NCBI GenBank assembly: GCA_022494885.1
Contig: JAGVSM010002987.1
Location: 1 to 64,000, forward strand
Direction of reading: 5' to 3'
DNA: 64,000 bases
DNA from: Micrasema longulum
Taxonomy: Eukaryota > Arthropoda > Insecta > Trichoptera > Brachycentridae
The position numbers were made by a program, and so were the translations under genes. Shown here piece after piece: positions 11,301 to 21,239 of the stretch (positions are counted from its first letter, which is position 1; each line of letters starts with the position of its first letter). The notes under the pieces were generated by a model that saw only the letters and a list, made by a program, of their open reading frames with translations, made no database searches and was not told the origin of the DNA.

Positions 11301-13483
11301 GGCTTACAAAAAAATTATTTACGGAGATGCGTATACGCCTCTTTGGAGAGGTAACTCGGTTGTTAATTTAGCTACTAACATGTCCAAAAGAAATCAGCCT
11401 GAAGTAATGTCTAAATCTTGTCGTATGTCAAACAAAATTAGAGTTGAACCTACTACGACGAATATTAGAGAGCGTCTTGGAATCGGCAGTAGGCTTTGGA
11501 GTAGTCTATCCATGGATCAAGTTAGTACTTTAAAAAGTCAATTGAACTCCATTTACAGTAAAGAATATGGTTCTAGACAAAAAGAAATGACGGAAAGTAA
11601 TGATGATTATGTTATTACAGTTCCTTCTAAGAATATTGACAATCGTCATTCACTTCAAGTACGATGCAACTCTTTTAGTGCGGGGGAAAATTATGATGAA
11701 ATTAGTACAAACAAAACTTATAAAGCCGATTCTATTAGTTCTATTCAACACTTGCCAATGGACAAGGATTTGAAAAACTCATTTAATGTTCTTAAAAATT
11801 TATCTGAAAAAGATAAGAAAATGATTTCAATGACTTTGAGCAAAGAAGTTTTAGAGCGAGTCAAACAACACAAGGAGAATTATTCACCAATCGTGTTAGC
11901 CAAAGAAACTCGGGGAGCAACTGCTGCCGCGAGAATCAGAGGAATTTCTCACAGCCGATCTGGAACTGCAAGTCCTAGCTCATCTGCTGATCATCCAAGT
12001 GTATCAAATATAAATAGTCATAAAACATATCAGGAAAACAATCAAGATCATACAGGAATCAGAAATATGTCATATTCTTTTGGGGAAGAAATTTATCAAA
12101 CGCTGTCACCCGTACGTCCATCGTCCGCAAGTGAAACTGAAACTGGAAGTTCTGACACATCTAACCAAACAGTTATATATTGTGGTATTAAAGACGAAGT
12201 AAAGAAGAAAGTAGATTTTTTCGAAAAAAGTAGACAAGACCCCGTTGGCACTGTGATATACCACGCAAGAGAAGATTCTTCTGAAGAAAAACAGGATACA
12301 TGTGAACCGATTGTTGAACCGAAAATACCCTCTCCACCTCCTTATAAAGAAAACGAAGAACACCCAATGAGTAAAAAACTTAATTACTCTCAGTCGTATT
12401 CTAGTCTTAAGGACTTATTTGGAGAGACACAATTAAACAGCTATCCATCTCTCCCTTCAAGTTCATCCGCTATGCAACCGGCTACTCAATGTCTTGAACA
12501 GAAATCTGACAGTGGAAACCTTTCTTTAGTTTCTAATAACTCCGAATTAGAAAACGTTAGTCGTAGTAGAAGTCTATCACCAGATCCGGAACGATATTGG
12601 CGTGCATATTTAAGCCTCGTAAAGGCTGGCGAAGTCGGAAAATTAAAAAATAAATTTGAGCTTTCGGAGATATTAAATGAACTCGATTTTAATCCTCCGG
12701 CGCTAAAAAGGCACCAAAGTGATCCCGAAATAGTGAGAACAATATTACAACATAACTGGAAGAAACGAAATACTTTCGACGTAAAACGACACGAACGCGG
12801 CGATGTAGATAGGCTTACGCACAAATACGAAATAAATAGTCGAGGTAGAAGTCGCAATAAGAGATATGCAATGACTTCTCCAATCCCAAAGACGCCCATA
12901 CGACTAGATAATAGAGATATGCCACATATTGATGTAATATCCAAACTTGCTTCTTTGAAACCACGATCATTGACTGCTCCTTCGCGAGTAACGAACGAAT
13001 ATCCTTCAGAATGCCCCGTAGGAGAAGTCGAACGAATTCGTCAAAGGTTCGAAAGAGAAAATACTTCTCTCTTAGGACAAATGTTTACATCTGCTCCTGA
13101 TATTCACGAACTACGTGATATAGCTCCGTACCTATCTGGTTCATGGACGGCTCACAAGTTCCCAAAAAGACAAGATAATAACAGATCTCTTTCGACATCT
13201 GATTACATTTCGGAAGATAAATACTCTCCTGTAAGACGAGATCGAACAAGACCGAAGTCTGCATCTCCTGTCAGAGTAAAAAATACCAAGCCATGCTCTA
13301 TATTGAAGCCGAGTTCAAAGGTGCGTGACGTGTTTGCTGATCAAGAATTTGACCCTACGAAACACAGACCTAGGTATCGCTACCAACCGCCAATGGAAGA
13401 GACCTCCCCTCCTCGACCACCGCGACCTTCCTGGCCAGTAGTTCCCCAAACATACTCGGCAAAACCTACAGTCACATTCAAAG
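8390..13483 (+). CDS. CAP: CAP giant exon: about 1,698-residue disordered scaffold segment
   Basis: The exon opens after a CACCCACAG acceptor. Its first two bases (AA) with the G carried from 6160 give Glu, followed by DTEIEYFPLSPTLTRIRVHK. That segment lies upstream of any ATG, so the exon start is set by the splice site. It stays open for 5.1 kb. Residue numbers from the first full codon: PPAPPRR at about 69, PPPY at 204, three KIILSQT-type repeats at 629, 664 and 697, a Ser/Pro/Arg stretch near 764, a charged probable coiled coil at about 890-925, PPPY at 1315, and PPRPPRP near 1673. No catalytic domain is visible. The rest is Ser/Lys-rich and looks disordered, fitting an adaptor that binds SH3 or WW partners. 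It ends AAAG|GTTTAC in phase 1. The donor is weak, and reading through adds GLQ and a stop at 13492. Being phase 1/1, it can act as a cassette. Confidence 0.9.
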
Positions 13484-13812
13484 GTTTACAATAATTCATT
13501 TTCTAACAAATATACACACAATGAATCACGGTATATGCATAATTAGAATCGGAAATATGACTATAGACTGACTAAAAAATATTAGCATATACCGTGAAGT
13601 TTTTGCACATATATGTTTTAAATATATAGAATCATCGGTTTAATAATATTTTTATTTGAAAATGTGTGTGCTATGTTTTTTGTAAGGCTATCAATTTTTC
13701 TTATTTAAAATCTATTTGTCATTTTTTTTTTACCACAAGCATATATTTTTTTAAAACTGTTTTCTTTTGTTCCTTATTCTTTTATTCCTTTTTTGCTTGA
13801 CATTTACTGTAG
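13484..13812 (+). other. Short intron between giant exon and 60-nt exon
   Basis: A 329-nt AT-rich interval. It begins with the weak donor GTTTAC and ends with TTTACTGTAG. The stop codon TAA at 13492-13494 would end translation if the intron were kept. No obvious polyadenylation signal cluster was identified. Confidence 0.6.
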
Positions 13813-13872
13813 ACCCAGAGCTGGCTCCCATCCCACCACCGAAAGGCATATCGACCAACCGTTACGATCCAG
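13813..13872 (+). CDS. CAP: CAP 60-nt exon, DPELAPIPPPKGISTNRYDP
   Basis: A 60-nt exon follows a TTTACTGTAG acceptor and ends before GTGAGG. It begins with AC, which with a preceding G makes Asp, and ends with one G (phase 1). The peptide is a conserved proline-rich linker in insect CAP proteins. It accepts either the giant exon (TVTFK joined to DPELAP) or the exon at 5967-6160 (DRPK joined to DPELAP). Its last G plus AG of the next exon makes Glu, giving NRYDP-E-SPRRYVESD. Small symmetric exons like this are commonly alternatively spliced. Confidence 0.85.
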
Positions 13873-14383
13873 GTGAGGAATGCATATTATTTCTTAAAAC
13901 ATTTTCTAGAATTGTCTCAAAAACATAGCTACAGCAATGGTATGATTTCGAAATTTCAATTTAGTGATTGTAAAATTTGATTGCACGATTTTCGTTGAAT
14001 GCATAGGAAATAAAACAAAATTCTTAGAAATTATTTTGCATCGTTTTTAATTTACCAGGTGGTTGAACATTTGCATTTATTTATACATATTTTAAACATA
14101 TACACATAATTCATGATTTATATAATATCTTTAAAAATATACTCTACTTGACTGATTATTATGGCGATCCATAAAAAAAAGCAAAGCACATTATTTAATG
14201 CAATTCGCCACTGCCTTCACAGGTATCATATTTAAAAGGTCTTTTTTGTTATTTTATTAGAAATTGGGACAGTTGATTTTTTCAATAACAAAACACGTGC
14301 CGTCAATCATAATAATGTAATAATGAACTGTGATTATTGAAAATCTTTGTGAAAAACCTATGTTAATGATCATTTCTACATTT

Positions 14384-14570
14384 GGCGGCCTCCGTGGTGT
14401 AGTGGTTAAGACGCTTGACTCACGCACGGAAGGTTCCGGGTTCGATTCCCGGTGAGAACACAAAAATTAAAATGTGATTTTTCTCAAGCCTGGGTTCAGT
14501 GATGTGATTCACCACTGTAATTGGGCCTTCTGGCCTGTTGTGGTGCAAAAAAAAAAAAATAAAAAAAAAA
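14384..14570 (+). repeat. tRNA-derived SINE, family A, with A tail
   Basis: The head reads GGCCTCCGTGGTGTAGTGGT, then TAAGACGCTTGACTCACGCA, then the B box GGTTCGATTCCC and a GGTGAGAACA end. This resembles a valine tRNA (CAC-type anticodon arm). A unique body (CTCAAGCCTGGGTTCAGTGA, CTTCTGGCCTGTTGTGGTGC) and an A-rich tail follow. A second copy with the same body is at 62091-62268, so this is a SINE and not a tRNA gene. Polymerase III boxes look intact. Confidence 0.85.
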
Positions 14571-14670
14571 CAAGTATAATGATTTTTAATCACATTAATC
14601 ATATGAATGTTAGGAAATGAACTATTAAAAATGAAAAAAAATTACTGGATCATTGAAATACTTCCTTATT

Positions 14671-14970
14671 TAAGGTGATTCTAAACAAAAATATGAAATT
14701 AATTATTCATAAATGGCGTTCTTATAATGTTTTATTAAAGAATGCCATCTTTACGTTTATTTTCAATAGAAATTTTACAAAGCTTGGTTTGCGGAAACTT
14801 TACAATATATTAATTGTAACAAATACCATTACAGTATAATAAAGTTTCCGCAAAACAAAGTTTTCTAAAATTTCCATTGAAAATAAACGTCAAAATGACA
14901 TTCTTCAATAAAAAGTTAAAAGAACCCCATCTATGAATAATTACTTTCATTTTTTCGTTAAGAACCTTAA
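14671..14970. repeat. 300-bp imperfect long hairpin
   Basis: The two halves are inverted copies around about 14820. Matching blocks are TAAGGTGATTCT / AGAACCTTAA, AATTATTCATAAATGG / CATCTATGAATAATT, ACGTTTATTTTCAATAGAAA / TTTCCATTGAAAATAAACGT and TTTGCGGAAACTTTA / TAAAGTTTCCGCAAAA. Arms of about 140 bp carry scattered mismatches. It could be a foldback element or give a long double-stranded RNA. Confidence 0.7.
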
Positions 14971-15143
14971 GGCAACTTTGTAGTCAAAAATTTATATTTA
15001 CGTTAGTACATATTAGTATACCGAAACCTCTTTTTACAGTCAAAGAGGTTTCGGATGTTTGTAGCAATAACTTTGTAGTTCATTGTTATAATTTCAAAGG
15101 AATAAAAAAAAATACCTTGTTTTGTAAACCACTTATTTACTGT

Positions 15144-15190
15144 CACAACCGACTTGTTTCGGAAATTCACGTTGCCCTCTTCAGGGTTTT
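15144..15190 (-). ncRNA. Hammerhead-like motif, family 2
   Basis: On the minus strand: AAACC, CUGAAGA, a weak helix II between GGGC and UUUCC, GAAA, CAAGUC, then GGUUGUG. AACC before the box pairs with GGUU after the GUC triplet (helix I, 4 bp). Both catalytic boxes match the hammerhead consensus. Helix II is only 3-4 bp and helix III is 2 bp at most, so activity is doubtful. The motif sits between inverted repeats TTGTTTTGTAAACCACTT (15117) and AAGTGGTTCATAAAACAAA (15197). Confidence 0.4.
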
Positions 15191-15446
15191 ATAATAAAGT
15201 GGTTCATAAAACAAAGCAATTTTATTTACTTCTTTAAAAGTGGTTTCGTTTTCGTCCTACGCAGCACCGTGTAAAAAAGGTGGTTAGATTTCTTCTATAA
15301 AAATCATTTCGGAATATAAAAAAAAAAAAAAATTGCTTCTTATTAATTGTGCTTTAATATTATTTTTAAATATACCGTGACGACCATTGACATATTAATA
15401 CATAGACACGCCCTATACGGTAAAATATTTTATAAAGTAGTGACAC

Positions 15447-16045
15447 GAAAACGTACCCTGAAACGTTACTTAGTTTGTTTATTTTCACCAGAGTTACATT
15501 CAACAATCATACACATGCTACCAAAAATTATAAGATACTCATTTTTGGTAGATAAACAAGTTTGTATTTTAAAATAACAAACGATATTAATTTTTGGTGG
15601 ATTCCAATGTGATTCTTTTCTTAAATTCGTTATAATTTCGACCCATTTATTTATTTTCACTGAATTTTGGAGAAACCAATAATAATATTAACTCAAACAT
15701 TTATAATATTTTAGTAGCACTCAAAGTAAGAGCTTCGCAATCCTGCCGCTAGGTGTAGTATGATGACGTAGACAAAAAATTTCAATATTATTTGTTTTAA
15801 GCTTTATTAATCACTCGTGAACTAATATTTACCAATAAAAAATTACAGAATCCTTTTTACAATATTTATTTGAATGATTTTCACACGTTTTAATGACACA
15901 AGCAGGCATTTTGGTATAAGTTCTAAATGTCACGCCTGGCTAAAAAACGATTAAATACACGTTGAGCAAGACTGAGTTGTTGGGGATGAGTTAAGTGTCA
16001 TCATTTATTAGGGCTCAGAGCATGTCTATGTGTATTAATATGCCA
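15447..16045 (+). repeat. Dispersed 600-bp repeat; inverted partner at 44.8 kb
   Basis: This matches the reverse complement of 44825-45370. Shared landmarks are AAACGTACC near one end, the TTTTTGGTAG words, GAGCTTCGCAAT followed by GCCGCTAG, AAATGTCACGCCTGGC and GAGCCCTAA plus CACATAGAC at the other end. No coding sequence was seen. The element type is unknown. Confidence 0.55.
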
Positions 16046-16317
16046 ATGATGATAGTAAAATACTTTGAAAAATCGTATCAATTAGCGTATGCCTCTTTTC
16101 GCCTAGTAAATAAAAGAGTGATGTGTGGAGAATCCAAAAACGGAAAGTATAATTAGGTATATTACTATAACGTGTGTTCAATTATTATTATAACTTTATT
16201 TTTTTATCATTTAGTTTCGTATTATTTCAAAACCGTGTTAAAAAAGAGGTTCCAGTGCTATTAATTACCAACTTTATAATGTTTCCGATTTAATAAATGT
16301 CAATAATGATATATTTT

Positions 16318-16352
16318 CCTGAAGGAAAGACGAGTACGTCTCGAAACCGGTA
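16318..16352 (+). ncRNA. Hammerhead-like motif, family 1, degraded
   Basis: CCTGAAGGAAAGACG, then AGTA, then CGTCTCGAAACCGGTA preserves helix II, GAAA and the CCGGUA segment. The first box has lost its last A, and no helix I partner strand is recognisable. It is a relic of the same family as 2806. Confidence 0.4.
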
Positions 16353-16389
16353 CGCACAAAAATGTCTCTAAGAAAATTTTCAAAAAAAC

Positions 16390-16515
16390 TTTGAACGAGT
16401 TATAAATAACTCACTATTACAAAATGAGAATCAAGTTGGGGTAGAATGGGGCTCGAATCTCGGACCTCTGATCCGTGAGTCCGCAACACTTGCCACGGGA
16501 CCACGACCCGATTCA
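16390..16515 (-). repeat. tRNA-derived SINE, family B
   Basis: On the minus strand the head reads CGTGGTCCCGTGGCAAGTGT, then GCGGACTCACGGATCAGAGG, then a B-box-like GATTCGAGCCCC. The TTGTAATAGTGAGTTATT body is shared with the 52541 copy. Confidence 0.6.
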
Positions 16516-17367
16516 ATTATGGTGTGCATTAGAGGTCATAAAAAAGAACCTTTTATTTTAAATTAACATTTAAGTTACAATTAACAGTTATTCTTCGAAA
16601 ACTTAAACTGTTGATTGTAACTGGGTAAAAAAAAGATTTTTTATGAAAACAGCTATAACAGTCTCAGTAAGGGTAAAATCGTAGCCGTTCCCCCTATAAA
16701 AAAATAATAATTGTGAAACTGTTTCTTATAATAGTTTAAATCAGTATGAATTGTTACAAGTAACAGTTTAATTCAATTTAAACAGTTCAATTGATCTTAG
16801 ATTTTTGTCTAAGCTCCTCTAAACTGTTATTTCGAAACCGTTTCGCGATACATTTTAATTTGTGAAACGAATATCTGTTACTGCTTCTTTTATTAATAAT
16901 CGAAACGCCAATCTCTATTGTGCATAACAACTTTTGTTATTTTTGTTTGATTCGGATTTGAGCAATCTTGGTAATATAGTTATCAGATGAGAATGAGAAT
17001 CATTTCACTTTAAATTTTGAGTAAGAACTCTTGTTCCGAGTTGTGATTGGTTTATTAGAGGTATTGTTGTTCCATTGTTCCGAAATTAATTTTCATGAGA
17101 ACTTGTCATTTGTGCTACGAACTGGGATTATATTGCCATGATTATGTACTGTATTAATAATATGATCATTCATTGTTCAAGCGCTATTTTTTAAATAAAA
17201 TTTTCTTTATTTCCAAGTATTTCAAATTTCTAACCATTTTCAACCGGTTTTAAATAATCGTCATACAGAATAAACTATATATTTTTGTTTCATTTGTCCT
17301 AGTAATATTTTATTACAAAATTACTTGTTTACGTGAAATAAAACATTTCAATATCCAAATTTATTGC

Positions 17368-17832
17368 AACAGAGAGGGAATCATTAAAAAAAGGGAATAT
17401 GGCAGTCTAGGCATTTACAGAGCTTATGACCTGTCATTGACTGGTTTAAATGGTCACTTTAGACACCGTGTAACATTCACGATTCTGCCTATGTTCAAAC
17501 ATCCACATTTTCTCAACTCTTCCATCTGTTGACTTTTGTAAAGTAAAAGAAATGAACCCTTTATCACGTGGATGAGATTCGTCCGGCTGAACCAATTTAC
17601 CTACTAGGCAACGCCTGAAAACTAGTAGATAAGATTCAGATCTTTTTCTTCACAAAAGTCACTAGATGGAAGAGTTGAGGAAATGTGGATGTTGGGACAT
17701 AGGCAGAATGGTGAATGTTACAGTGTGTAAAAGGGGCACTTAAATCAGCCAATGGCAGGTCATAAGCCTAGTTAATGCCTAGACTTCTATATTCCCTTTT
17801 TAAAAATATTCCCTTCTCTATTGCAACAAATT
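17368..17832. repeat. Family D foldback, two arms head to head
   Basis: The left arm starts TTGCAACAGAGAGGGAATC and the right arm ends with CCCTTCTCTATTGCAACAAA. Between them, GCTTATGACCTGTCATTG mirrors CAATGGCAGGTCATAAGC. The arms are about 230 bp each with many mismatches. No ORF. Confidence 0.7.
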
Positions 17833-18124
17833 AAGATCTAAATAACTCCATTGGGAGGAAATCCAGACATTCTGCAAACATTTGAGTATCCTCAAAACAT
17901 TATTGTTTTTCAATTTCTTTTATTTGATCCCCAAAAAAATAATAAATAGTGAGTAAAAGTGAAAAAAACTATTTCAATTCGTACAAACAGTATTGCTCTT
18001 TTAAAGTACTTTTCCATCAATTGAAAAAAATATATTTAAAAAAATTCGATTCATAAAATTTTTCCATAAAAAATGAACACATTTTAGAACTATATTAATT
18101 CATTATTTTTCAATATTCTTGATA

Positions 18125-18410
18125 ACGAATACAGATCTGTGAGTGAAATACCTGTAGAACCCAGGATTAATGTTTTCGATTCAATGACTACTCTCAAGAA
18201 AAAAATGAAATCAAGTGGAAATAAGTCTCCTCGTAGTGTACTCGTTGGCGCGTTCATCTACCATACTTGAGGTCCCGGGTTCGATCTCTGGCGGGTTCGA
18301 CCGGAAATATTAACATTAAATACTGTTTTACGTTTTAATATTTCACTTCCTCCGCAACTGAAGCACATGACTAATCACCTTACCTTCCATGTAACGATAT
18401 GATCCATGTA
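18125..18410 (+). repeat. tRNA-derived SINE, family C
   Basis: The tRNA-like part is CCTCGTAGTGTACTCGTTGG, then CATCTACCATACTTGAGGTC, then the B box GGGTTCGATCTC. A leader contains CAATGACTACTCTCAAG and the tail contains ACCTTACCTTCCATGTAACG. The same leader-head-tail order occurs at 55215 and 56895, and partly at 38648 and 29942 (minus). Confidence 0.6.
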
Positions 18411-20480
18411 CTCTGCAATCGGCATGCAAATGAAGTAACTTATGCACCACTTTATGTGAATAGGTACTTTTATGATGATGCAATAGATAGATATCTACCA
18501 TTACGCAGAAATGTCAATGTAGACAACCCCATCATTCCTCGCTCGATACTCTATTTAAAAATAGCTAATGCGATTATGTCAACCCTCCCTTATACAGGAG
18601 GATGATTTTAATCAAGGTTTAATGCGCCTTTGGTTTTATTTTGGTCAAAAATCAAGCACGGTTTTTTTCGGTTTTTATGTACCTGCTCTTATTAATGCAG
18701 ACGGCACGGCTTTTACTAAATTCATAATTAGGGTAAGACATGGTCAGGTACGGCAATACAATTTACAGTTTTCGATTCCATCGATTTAACCTCTCCGATT
18801 CTGAACTTAAAAAAACCGTGAGTTGCTGAGGAGGGTACCAGAAATACTCCAGGTTAAATGCCATAAATACAACGTTAAAAAAAATGACACAATGATTGTC
18901 ATAGTAGTATTTTATAATATTTTTAGTTTTAGGTAGATCCACAAAACCCACCCGGGCTCCGATTACAGTGGAAAATTATCAGAATAATATTCAATTTCCA
19001 AAAGTGGAATCTAATTTTATCCAGGGAAATCTGCATGTTTATTATTTTAATAAAGTATTTTCGTCTGTAATATGTTTAAAAAAAAATTCAATTAGGGAAA
19101 TTTTTCTGCGGATATTTAGATTTTGCTTTATTAACAATTGAAGTTACATAACTCTATTTACTTCCCATTGTAATCGGGTCCTAAGTTAATTGGATAAAGA
19201 ATGTTGGATACCTACTCAAACAGTTTAATTGAGTTGAATAAAAGTATTGAAAAAATCATCCTTTATGTAAAAAAAGCCACGCTGTAATCCCTTTCCACTC
19301 GCAATGTCCGCACTAACTTCAGTACGAGGTAGAAACTAAATGGCTACCTCCGGCCCTGAACTCAATTGTTTTATTGTTTCATTAGAAACAGTTCAACTAA
19401 TTCAAATGCCACTCTTTTTCACCTTGAGTGAACGTTTCTCAAATCAGTTCCTTGAAAGAGTTTGAAATTAAAACACGTGCACCTGAAAAACTAATTGAAT
19501 TCGTTCACCTGGCGGTGACTGCGCGAATTAATTTGGAATGTGACATAACCGATAAGGACAGATTATAGTCATTACGTAGTGAAAAATCAGTTCGTAATCA
19601 GATACCGAAACACTATGTTTGAAATGCTATGTTTGAAAAACATTAGGTGAATTTACGTAACCTTCTAATTTATCTTTAACAAAGTGTTTGCAAACCATTA
19701 TGTTTTATTTTGTCTTTCAAAAAAGTAATGTCTAAGAAAATAAGTGTTTGCCGGAACATAATGTTTTATTATAAGTTTGAAACGTGAAGTGAAGCTTATG
19801 TTATACCGCACAAGTTCCACGTGAAAGTGAATAGTTTGACTAATTCAATTAATAATTGTTATTAGAAAAAATAATTAATCTTATTTTCGAAATGTAATTT
19901 GAAAAAAGAACATGTTCGGTCCTTTTGGCACACGAATTAGTTAAAAATCATATTTTTTTTTGTGAAAACAAACAGAAAAAAAACAAACATTTGTGTTATG
20001 CGTTTAATTGTCGCGATCGCAGAGCAACGATGGATGTGTGAAAAATGCGACATCGTGTATTTTATATTTGGTTTTTTAATGGTTTTATTGAGCCTTTATT
20101 TTAATTTTATTTATTTATTTAAAAAAAAAAAACAACAGTTTTTATAACACAAAAATACAATATTTACAAAAAATAAGGAAAAAATCGTACATGCCTAAAG
20201 TCACTCCGTATCATTCCATTTTGATTTTTTTATTAATAGTACAATAATAATGACACAGAACATATGACATCTTTTTTTCTTTTTTGTTAAATCGATTACA
20301 TTCTAGGTTTTAAAAAAATAAATATACACTCTTTATTGCAATTAGGCTTGGGGAGGTTGCTCATAATAATTTTTTTTTGGTTTAAAATAAAATATAAATA
20401 TATAAATCACTGAACTTCTTCATTGTCTAACGTAAATATTAGTATTTGACCACTAAATTAATGCTATAAACTTTAACAAT
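18411..20480. other. Intron, no gene or clear repeat recognised
   Basis: AT-rich and unremarkable. Open frames here are short, with no splice context or familiar motif. A poly-A-like run at 20121-20131 follows a TTTATTTATTTATTT stretch. Confidence 0.4.
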
Positions 20481-20606
20481 ATTTCAATTTGTTGCAACAC
20501 AGATAGAAAACATTTCTAAGAAGAGAACATGGATGTTTACTCGACATCCTAGACATTGTATAGGCATTGACACTTATTTTTATCACATTTTTCTTCCGAA
20601 GAATCT

Positions 20607-21175
20607 TAACTCTTGTGTGACTGAGATGTCACACTAGTCTACATACTTTACAAGACTTAATGATATATCATCAGAGAGATATTTTCTTATTTTTGAAATG
20701 ATGAAATTGTGTTTTTTTCAATCTTCAAATGGACATTTTACAACAGATTTGGAAATTTAAAATTACATAAATTAGCAGGGTTTTCATACCAAAAATGTTT
20801 TTCTTTGCTATGCGGAGATTGAATGTGATGCCAATACAGCAATAAATCTGTGTGAGAGAGAACACGAAGATAGAACTCATAACGAGGAAGACAGAGATGC
20901 TGTTCTGTGCCGGTGTTTGTGTGTAACAGATTCTGCCAGTTGTTGATAGTGGTGGAGGACACACGTATGCAATATGACCGGATTTATGATTTTTAATTTA
21001 TTTTACTATAACAGAGCTAATTAAATATTTATTTTTATAAGTTATAGAAAAGGACTTATTTAACAGTATGTCTCTGTGATTTTTGTTTTCAAATGCCTGA
21101 ACTTCAGAATATTCCGTCTTTTGCTTGAGACAAAACTATGCTACATCACCGTGTGCAAAGGATTTCTTTACCACA
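20607..21175 (+). repeat. Dispersed 570-bp repeat, direct copy at 50.5 kb
   Basis: This shares long blocks in the same order and orientation with 50498-51063: CACACTAGTCTACATAC, GAATGTGATGCCAATACAGC, AATATGACCGG and CAGAATATTCCGTCTTTTGC. No coding capacity. The element type is unknown. A fragment of family D (TTGTTGCAACACAGATAG) lies just upstream at about 20490. Confidence 0.65.
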
Positions 21176-21239
21176 GCCTTAACAAGCTTCAATTACAAAA
21201 CTTTATCCTACTATTAACTTTGCTTTATAATTTCTACTA

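Noticed and set aside
12486..12944. 152-codon minus-strand open frame
   Set aside because: Also antisense to the CAP giant exon and without recognisable features.
13318..13326. Donor AAAG|GTGCGT as the end of the giant exon
   Set aside because: It would leave phase 0, incompatible with the phase-1 exons that follow.
14387..14459. tRNA gene
   Set aside because: Intact A and B boxes, but the sequence continues into a SINE body with an A tail and has a second copy at 62.1 kb with the same body.
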